DNA from: Dyadobacter sp. CECT 9275 | GTDB lineage: Bacteria; Bacteroidota; Bacteroidia; Cytophagales; Spirosomataceae | Assembly (NCBI RefSeq): GCF_907164905.1 | Contig: NZ_CAJRAF010000004.1 | Location: 682,001 to 746,000 of the forward strand | Reading direction: 5' to 3' | DNA length: 64,000 nucleotides | In this document: piece after piece, positions 57,992 to 64,000 of the stretch | Position numbering within the stretch: the stretch's first letter is position 1 | Layout: every line of letters begins with the position of its first letter | Notes under the pieces: generated by a model | Database searches by the model: none | Seen by the model: the letters and a program-made list of their open reading frames with translations, nothing else | Told to the model about the DNA's origin: nothing | Translations under genes and position numbers: made by a program

Positions 57992-59260
57992 ATGAAACTA
58001 AACTCTATTCGCTGGGTTGTTGTATGGATGGTATTTATCGCCACAGGGTTGAGTTTCCTGGACCGGCAGGTGTTATCCATCGCCATTATTAAAATCCAGA
58101 AAGAGTTTCATTTCGATGACGTGGCTTATGGCTGGGTCAATACCAGCTTCCTGTTAAGTTACGCACTCATGTTCACCGTGGGCGGCTGGATGATCGATCG
58201 TTTCGGCCCCAAAAAGGGATTGGCCGTGGCGGTTGGGGTATGGTCGGTAGCCAATGCGTTACACGGGCTGATGACCAGCTTGCCCCAGTTGCTGGTATTC
58301 CGTTTTTTCCTCGGGATGGGTGAAGGGGCTTGTTTCCCAGGCGCTGCAAAAACGGTGTACAACTGGTTCGATAAAAAGGAAAGGGCATTCGCAAATGGTA
58401 TCGCCATCGGGGGCTCCGCCATAGGGGCTGTGATTGCACCGCCTCTAACCATCTTTATATCTGAATATTATGGATGGCGGGCAGGTTTTGTTATCCCTGG
58501 GCTGGTGGGTATTGCTTGGGTAGTGGTCTGGCTGATGATTCCTTGGAAAAAGAGCGTATCCGTCTGGATTCCGCCGCAGCAGATGCAATCCGCAGGTGCC
58601 GTATCTTTTATAAACATCTTGAAATTCAAACAAACCTGGGTGTTTATTCTCATGCGCTTTTTGCTGGATCCGGTCATGTATTTCATGATGTTCTGGATCC
58701 CGAAATATCTCAGCGAGGTAAGGGGTGTATCATTTGAGAGGATCGGCAGTTTATTCTGGATACCTTTTCTGGCGCTTGGTTTTTCAAATGTTCTGGGCGG
58801 TTATCTCTCCGACAGGCTTGTTAAATCCAGTTTCAGTATCAATAAGGCCAGAAAAACCGTCATGGGTTTTGCTGCTATGCTCACCCTGGCCGTTCCATTA
58901 ACCGGATATGTATCGGCGGTAGAAACGGCGGTAGGGTTAATGGCGCTGTACATGCTGGCACATGGTTTCTGGATCACCAATTATATTACATCCATTTCTG
59001 ACGTTTTCGGGCAGAAGGCCACTTCAACGGTAGTAGGATTATCCGGGACGGCTGGTGCTATTTCAAGTTTAATACTTAATCCGCTGATCGGCAAAATCAT
59101 TCAGAAATACAGTTACACGCCGCTTTGGATTGCCTCAGGACTGCTCTACCCGATCGCATTTATCGGTTTTATATTCCTGATACCCAACATTCAGTCATTG
59201 TTTAAAGAAGATACCAACCTGACCCAAGATATTCCGGATGAAGTAGTCGTTAATTCATAA
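57992..59260 (+). CDS. MFS transporter, anion:cation/hexuronate-type symporter
   Basis: A protein of 422 residues with 12 predicted membrane segments. Segment 1 holds FLDRQVLSIA, as in ExuT/ACS family hexuronate and sugar-acid transporters. The cytoplasmic loop between segments 2 and 3 is DRFGPKKG, the MFS motif A. GACFPGAAKTVYNWFDKKERAFANGIA and the following GSAIGAVIAPPL match the family signature of segments 4-5. Import of a sugar acid or monosaccharide across the inner membrane is likely, feeding the isomerase encoded next. Substrate cannot be named from sequence. Confidence 0.9.
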   Translation: MKLNSIRWVVVWMVFIATGLSFLDRQVLSIAIIKIQKEFHFDDVAYGWVNTSFLLSYALMFTVGGWMIDRFGPKKGLAVAVGVWSVANALHGLMTSLPQLLVFRFFLGMGEGACFPGAAKTVYNWFDKKERAFANGIAIGGSAIGAVIAPPLTIFISEYYGWRAGFVIPGLVGIAWVVVWLMIPWKKSVSVWIPPQQMQSAGAVSFINILKFKQTWVFILMRFLLDPVMYFMMFWIPKYLSEVRGVSFERIGSLFWIPFLALGFSNVLGGYLSDRLVKSSFSINKARKTVMGFAAMLTLAVPLTGYVSAVETAVGLMALYMLAHGFWITNYITSISDVFGQKATSTVVGLSGTAGAISSLILNPLIGKIIQKYSYTPLWIASGLLYPIAFIGFIFLIPNIQSLFKEDTNLTQDIPDEVVVNS

Positions 59261-59311
59261 CAGTTAAAATCCCGGGTACCAGCAGTACCTGATTTTTTTG
59301 GCAGAAAAAAC

Positions 59312-59324
59312 TTAGTGCGTTAAG
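59312..59324 (+). promoter_or_regulatory. 13-base element TTAGTGCGTTAAG, second copy
   Basis: Identical to the copy at 57975-57987, again preceded by an A-rich GAAAAA and an upstream T-run ending TTTG (59297-59300). It lies 26 bases before the isomerase start. Confidence 0.5.
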
Positions 59325-59350
59325 AATAAATATAAAACATACATAGCTTT

Positions 59351-60850
59351 ATGGTCGATCCATTACTGAAAGAAAACAACCTTGAAAACGCCGCCATCAT
59401 TGAAAAACGAAAGCCAACCAAACCCAGGATAGGGGTATTCGGTGTTGGCTATTATAAATACTGGAGCCAGTTTGACGGCCTGCTGGACGACATGCTGCAG
59501 AAACAGGCTGTTTTCATTGAAAAAATAACAACAGGCTCACATGCGGAAGTAATTGATTTCGGGCTGGTTGACAATGTGCAAAAGGCCTATGAGCTGGTTC
59601 CGAAGCTACATGCCGCAAATCTGGACCTGATATTTTGCGATATGGTTACGTATGCCACCTCTAACACCTTCGGGGTGGTGATAAGAAGCATGAATGTACC
59701 CATTGTGTTGGTGGCCCTACAGCCCGACCAGGCCATGGATTACTCCCGGGCCTCCACCTACATGCAGCTCTACAATGATGATATCTGCTCGCTGCCAGAG
59801 TTTGCCGGTGTGGCTGCAAGAATGGGCAAAAAGGTACCTGACATGATTATCGGAACCCTGTACGACGATCCGCAGGCGGATGCGGAAATAGAAGAATATT
59901 GCAGGATAGCGGCTGTTTTGCATGATCTGAAAACGGCGAGAATCGGCCACATCGGTCATCCGATTGAAGCCATGCTGGATATGCATTCGGATTCTACCAT
60001 GCTTACTGCTCATTTTGGGGCGCACATTGTGCAGTGCGAAGCGCATGAAATCGTAACGAAGTATCAGCATTCCACACCTGACGAAATAGAACCGGTGAAA
60101 GAAAGGATACTGGACTTCTTTGATACACCGGATCCGGTATCAGACCCGATTTCTGAAAAGCTGAGAGACTCTGACCTGGAAACAGCTGCAAGGGTAACGG
60201 TTGCATTGGAAAAATTTATAGAAGAAAAGAAACTGGATGGTCTGGCCTATTATTACGAAGGACCTGAAAACAGTGAAACGCGTACGGTAATGTCCAACCT
60301 GATCGTGGGGAATTCCTTGCTGACCGGTGCTGGTTTCCCCATGTGCGGTGAATCTGATCTTAAAACCTGTTTTGCTATGCTGATCATGGAACGTTTAGGG
60401 ATAGGCGGCAGCTTTGCCGAGTTCCACCCCGTTGACTTTAAAGAAGGTTTTGTACTGGTGGGACACGACGGACCACACAATGTGGCCATCGCGCAGGGCA
60501 AACCTGTGTTACGCAGCCTGACCAAATACCATGGCAAACCGGGCTTTGGTGCAGGCGTAGAGTTCAAGATCAAGGAAGGGCCTATTACGATGCTGAGTAT
60601 CAACTCTACTTATGATGGGAAATTCAAGTTTGTAATTGCTGAGGGACAGTCCGTTGAGGGTCCTATCCCTCCTACCGGCAATACAAACACCCGGGGGTAT
60701 TTTAAACCGGATGTCAGGACTTTTTTGCAAAGATGGATGAAAGAAGGCCCCACCCATCACTTTGCATTGGGCGTGGGACATCATGCGCATACGATTGAAA
60801 AAATAGCTAAATACCTCAATCTTGAGGCGGTTGTTATCAGGGAGGATTAA
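59351..60850 (+). CDS. L-fucose/L-arabinose isomerase family protein
   Basis: A protein of 499 residues, cytoplasmic. The fold and motifs match the arabinose/fucose isomerase superfamily: RIGVFGVGYYKYWSQFDGL, LIFCDMVTYATSNTFG, E303 (YYEGPE), E334 (MCGESDLKTC), H359 (EFHPVD), H372 (GHDGPHNVAI) and the C-terminal THHFALGVGHHAH, suggesting the usual two-Glu/His metal site. It converts an aldose to a ketose. The substrate sugar is undetermined and it may not be L-arabinose itself. It follows the MFS gene by 90 bases and shares its 13-base upstream element. Confidence 0.88.
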   Translation: MVDPLLKENNLENAAIIEKRKPTKPRIGVFGVGYYKYWSQFDGLLDDMLQKQAVFIEKITTGSHAEVIDFGLVDNVQKAYELVPKLHAANLDLIFCDMVTYATSNTFGVVIRSMNVPIVLVALQPDQAMDYSRASTYMQLYNDDICSLPEFAGVAARMGKKVPDMIIGTLYDDPQADAEIEEYCRIAAVLHDLKTARIGHIGHPIEAMLDMHSDSTMLTAHFGAHIVQCEAHEIVTKYQHSTPDEIEPVKERILDFFDTPDPVSDPISEKLRDSDLETAARVTVALEKFIEEKKLDGLAYYYEGPENSETRTVMSNLIVGNSLLTGAGFPMCGESDLKTCFAMLIMERLGIGGSFAEFHPVDFKEGFVLVGHDGPHNVAIAQGKPVLRSLTKYHGKPGFGAGVEFKIKEGPITMLSINSTYDGKFKFVIAEGQSVEGPIPPTGNTNTRGYFKPDVRTFLQRWMKEGPTHHFALGVGHHAHTIEKIAKYLNLEAVVIRED

Positions 60851-60857
60851 GTTTAAA

Positions 60858-60902
60858 ATATGCAGTTTACAGTGAGCAGTATGTCCGCTGTAAACTGCGT
60901 AT
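60858..60902. repeat. 15-bp inverted repeat after the isomerase gene
   Basis: ATATGCAGTTTACAG (60858-60872) and CTGTAAACTGCGTAT (60888-60902) pair over 15 bp with one G-U wobble and a 15-base loop, 7 bases after the stop codon. On + there is no U-run. On - the sequence is followed by TTTTAAAC. It may stabilise or end the isomerase transcript, or be part of a dispersed hairpin element. Confidence 0.6.
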
Positions 60903-60987
60903 CGAAAACTACCCTGCTATTTCAAAGAAGGATTCTCTTGTTTTCTAAAACCCTTTTATCATATCCAATCTAAATTTTTGATTAATT

Positions 60988-63900
60988 ATGAAACAAATTT
61001 TATTCCCAAAGCCGTGGCTGTGGGTCAGCGGCTTGTTATTCATTTTGCTTGTTGGCGCAGAGAAGACAGCCGCTCAATCGGGCTCCAAAGTAACAGTCAG
61101 TGGTAAAATAACTGCGGCTAACGATAATGCACCTTTAATTGGCGCAACAATCACCGAGAAAGGAACCAACAGCGGTACAACCGCCGACGTGGACGGAAAT
61201 TACAAGTTACAGGTAGCCAAGGGCGCTAATATTGTGGTCAGCTTCATAGGTTATGTGCCTCAGGAGATACCGGTTGACAACCGCTCTGTCATTGACGTGA
61301 GCCTGAAAGCCGACCAGCAACAGCTTCAGGATGTAGTGGTGGTGGGGTATGGTACAGCACGAAAAAAGGACCTGACGGGATCCATTACTAAAATTTCCAG
61401 TGAACAGTTCATTCAGCCTTCTACCGGAAGTTTTGACCAGATGCTGCAGGGAAAAGCACCGGGTGTGCAAGTTAGCCAGACAACCGGTGCACCGGGCGGA
61501 AATGTCAATATCCTCATCCGGGGGGTAAGCTCCATCACCGGAGGTAATCAGCCGCTCTACGTGGTCGACGGTTTTGCGATGGGTACAGGCGGCGGAGGTT
61601 CAGATATGCGGAATTACGGCGGGAATAATTTCTCGTCGGCAGGTATGGCCAGCAATACCGGCAACCGGGTAAATCCGCTTGCTTCCATAAACCCATCTGA
61701 TATTGAATCCATAGAGATACTAAAAGATGCCTCCGCGACTGCAATTTACGGATCACGAGGTGCCAATGGTGTGGTGATCATCACCACCAAACGTGGAGCC
61801 TACGGAAAATCGCAGATCAGCGTGGATGCCTCCTATGGTTTTCAGGAAGTGGCCCATAAACTAAAAATGCTGAATTCAAAACAATACGCCGACTATGTAG
61901 CCGACGGAAGGGATAATGCCTGGGTTTATGCAGGAGGAAAAGCTACGGACCCCAACGAGATACGGTCAGCCAATACCCGGGTAAGGCCGGAGTTCAGAAA
62001 TCCGGAGTCCATCACGACCGATACCGACTGGCAGGATGTACTTTTCAGAACCGCGCCGGTCAGGAACGTTCAGGTATCTTCCACTGGTGGTAACGAAAAG
62101 GCCAGATACTTTATATCCGGTGGTTATTTCTCCCAGGAAGGGATTGTGATTAATTCCGACTATACCCGTTTCAACCTGAGGGTGAATGTGGATGCGCAGA
62201 TCACCAAGCGAATCAAAATTGGGACTTCGACATACGGCTCCTATGGCTATGGAAGATTTGCCAATACGGAATCTCACTACGGAGCCGGAGGTCTGCTGAC
62301 CAATGCACTGGCTGCATCGCCTACCATACCTGCCTATGACAGCAACGGGAATTACTATTTTAACCAGAATGACGTAACAGATGGCCTTGGCTTTCTGGCC
62401 AACGTACTGGCTGTAAGCGACGGATCTGAGGATCGCCGCAAAGTAATGGATGTTGTTACCAATAACTTTGTAGAAGTGAACATTACCAACGATCTCACCT
62501 TCAAAAGTTCTGTTGGCGTAAATTTCGGAACCAATAATATCAAATTATGGCGATCATCAGCGGTGCCCAATTATGGTACACTTAATTACCCCGCCTCGGC
62601 CGGTACCTCCAGGGCCGAAAACCTCAACTGGCTCAATGAAAATACTTTAACCTATGTAAAAGTATTTAACAACAAACATTTTGTAAATGGGCTGATAGGT
62701 TTCACTGCCCAAAAGAACAGCAGAGACCTGGTTTCGGTAGGCGCCTCAGATTTCCCAACGGAATATGTCCCCTTTATCACTGCGGGAATTGTGAATGCCG
62801 GAACGCAGAGCATCAACGAATGGGCGCTGTTATCGACAATGGCCAGGCTCACTTATTCCTATGCAGGTAAATACATGTTCACTGCCACAGTCCGCCGCGA
62901 CGGAAGTTCGAGATTTGGATCCAACAACCGCTGGGGATCATTCCCTTCTTTTTCAGTAGGTTATAACATTTCAGAAGAAAACTTCATGAAGAATGTCAAC
63001 TTCATCAGTAACCTGAAACTAAGGGCCAGCTATGGTATTTCCGGAAATAACCAGATCGGAGATTACACGCACATCGGTTTGTTATCCACCACCCGTTATG
63101 TCAAAAACAGAGCTCTTAATCCCGGTTTGATCCCGAGCACGATGTCCAACGATAACCTGACCTGGGAGAAATCGAAACAGACCAACGTAGGTATCGACCT
63201 CGGCCTGTTCAAAGACCGGATCACGCTGACTGCCGATGTTTACCGGGATCATAAAACCGACCTGCTACTGGCTGTGCAGCTACCCGCGGCGTCAGGGTTC
63301 AGCAGTTCCACACAAAACATAGGGGATATTGAAAACAAAGGTTTTGAACTTGGCCTGCAAACAGTGAACATACGCCGCAAAGCTTTTGAGTGGAGTACTA
63401 ATTTCACATTTAGCCACAACGAAAACAAAGTTTTAAAACTGGCAACCGAAGGTGGAAGAATTGCGAATTCGGCCTATCAGATCACCCAGGTGGGTTCTGC
63501 CATCTCGAGTTTTTATCTGATCAATAAACTGGGGGTATTCATGAAAGCTTCGGAACTGGATGGTGCCGCTCTGCAGCATCCCCAAACCCAGGCTGGTGAC
63601 CTGAAGTTTGAAGACGTCAATAAGGACGGTGTAATCAACCAAAGCGACAGGAAGATCGTTGGATCGCCCTGGCCCGACTTTACCTGGGGGCTTGACAACA
63701 ATTTTTCCCTTGGCAATCTCAGTCTGAATATCGGTTTGGTAGGCTCACACGGAGCATATACCTACCTGGATGCCGGTGCTTCGCTTTTGGGTGACAACGG
63801 TGTGCAAAACAACCTGATCCTGACCGACAGAAGATGGCGGTCCGAAGCCGACCCTGGCGATGGTATCATGCCACGGTCCATCAGAAGTAATCACGCACTG

Positions 63901-64000
63901 GGTTTTGGGACTTCTTCTCATTACTTGTATAACAACTCGTTTACCCGAATCCGAAATATCAAGCTGTCGTACAACCTGCCCAAAGAGCTTACCAAACACA
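60988..64000 (+). CDS. SusC/RagA TonB-linked outer-membrane transporter, partial (third locus)
   Basis: Open from ATG 60988 to the window edge, about 1004 residues visible, with no stop yet. Signal peptide ends near residue 30 (AEKTAAQSGS). The carboxypeptidase-regulatory-like domain begins VTVSGKITAANDNAPLIGATI, and then EVVVGYGTARKKDLTG-type TonB region (LQDVVVVGYG), plug (QMLQGKAPGVQVSQTTGAPGG, LIRGVSSITGGNQPLYVVDG, AIYGSRGANGVVIITTKRG) and barrel follow. No STN domain is present. The MFS and isomerase just upstream suggest it imports a larger form of the same sugar, probably with a SusD encoded beyond the window. Confidence 0.93.
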   Translation, partial: MKQILFPKPWLWVSGLLFILLVGAEKTAAQSGSKVTVSGKITAANDNAPLIGATITEKGTNSGTTADVDGNYKLQVAKGANIVVSFIGYVPQEIPVDNRSVIDVSLKADQQQLQDVVVVGYGTARKKDLTGSITKISSEQFIQPSTGSFDQMLQGKAPGVQVSQTTGAPGGNVNILIRGVSSITGGNQPLYVVDGFAMGTGGGGSDMRNYGGNNFSSAGMASNTGNRVNPLASINPSDIESIEILKDASATAIYGSRGANGVVIITTKRGAYGKSQISVDASYGFQEVAHKLKMLNSKQYADYVADGRDNAWVYAGGKATDPNEIRSANTRVRPEFRNPESITTDTDWQDVLFRTAPVRNVQVSSTGGNEKARYFISGGYFSQEGIVINSDYTRFNLRVNVDAQITKRIKIGTSTYGSYGYGRFANTESHYGAGGLLTNALAASPTIPAYDSNGNYYFNQNDVTDGLGFLANVLAVSDGSEDRRKVMDVVTNNFVEVNITNDLTFKSSVGVNFGTNNIKLWRSSAVPNYGTLNYPASAGTSRAENLNWLNENTLTYVKVFNNKHFVNGLIGFTAQKNSRDLVSVGASDFPTEYVPFITAGIVNAGTQSINEWALLSTMARLTYSYAGKYMFTATVRRDGSSRFGSNNRWGSFPSFSVGYNISEENFMKNVNFISNLKLRASYGISGNNQIGDYTHIGLLSTTRYVKNRALNPGLIPSTMSNDNLTWEKSKQTNVGIDLGLFKDRITLTADVYRDHKTDLLLAVQLPAASGFSSSTQNIGDIENKGFELGLQTVNIRRKAFEWSTNFTFSHNENKVLKLATEGGRIANSAYQITQVGSAISSFYLINKLGVFMKASELDGAALQHPQTQAGDLKFEDVNKDGVINQSDRKIVGSPWPDFTWGLDNNFSLGNLSLNIGLVGSHGAYTYLDAGASLLGDNGVQNNLILTDRRWRSEADPGDGIMPRSIRSNHALGFGTSSHYLYNNSFTRIRNIKLSYNLPKELTKH

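Noticed and set aside
1..64000. Search for tRNA, rRNA, CRISPR arrays, integrases, transposases and phage genes
   Set aside because: Nothing convincing was seen by reading. All longer spacers lack tRNA-like cloverleaves and regular repeats.

Overview
The window reads as chromosomal DNA of an aerobic, glycan-degrading Bacteroidota, most likely of order Cytophagales (a Dyadobacter/Spirosoma-type genome). This placement is inferred from gene families and not from a marker gene. It rests on several SusC/SusD pairs, an ECF sigma/FecR pair with a SusC carrying an STN domain, DUF1501/DUF1549 proteins, membrane-bound dehydrogenases with HEAT repeats, and weak Shine-Dalgarno sequences. No rRNA, tRNA, CRISPR array, prophage or complete insertion sequence was seen.

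Region 1 (1-15063, all on +) is a sugar or glycoside utilisation locus. It holds the tail of a DUF1549/DUF1553 protein, a DUF1501 protein, a zinc alcohol dehydrogenase, an ECF sigma factor with its FecR anti-sigma, SusC (with STN domain) and SusD. These are followed by a large beta-propeller/HEAT/cytochrome c dehydrogenase, a secreted DUF1080 (3-keto-disaccharide hydrolase family) protein overlapping it by 4 bases, and a Gfo/Idh/MocA oxidoreductase. The set suggests capture, periplasmic oxidation, cleavage and cytoplasmic processing of a glycoside.

Region 2 (15158-31062, mostly on -) holds a LolA-like secreted protein, a TonB-dependent outer-membrane barrel, an esterase/SMP-30 fusion, an M14 carboxypeptidase, a divergent TPR protein, and a two-gene unit on -. 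That unit is a six-hairpin glycosidase-like protein followed by a giant SGNH/dehydrogenase/HEAT/azurin protein that is interrupted by a one-base frameshift near 27327.

Region 3 (31444-40615) has a tannase/feruloyl esterase family protein, a small membrane protein, endonuclease V, two unknown proteins and a second SusC/SusD pair with a good intrinsic terminator. A 1.28-kb gene-free stretch follows, with a very AT-rich core next to a Wzi-like capsule protein gene.

Region 4 (41895-57765) is mixed housekeeping and accessory content: Wzi, GNAT, WG-repeat, a membrane protein, an AI-2E family transporter, a propeller lipoprotein, a TlpA-like thioredoxin, an HD protein, a TonB receptor, three stand-alone response-regulator receivers, a CinA C-terminal domain protein, a small secreted protein, a 58-residue DUF6496-like protein and an SDR oxidoreductase.

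Region 5 (57932-64000) begins another sugar locus: an MFS transporter, an L-fucose/L-arabinose isomerase family protein and a third SusC that runs off the window. A 13-base element (TTAGTGCGTTAAG) is repeated upstream of the first two genes and may co-regulate them.
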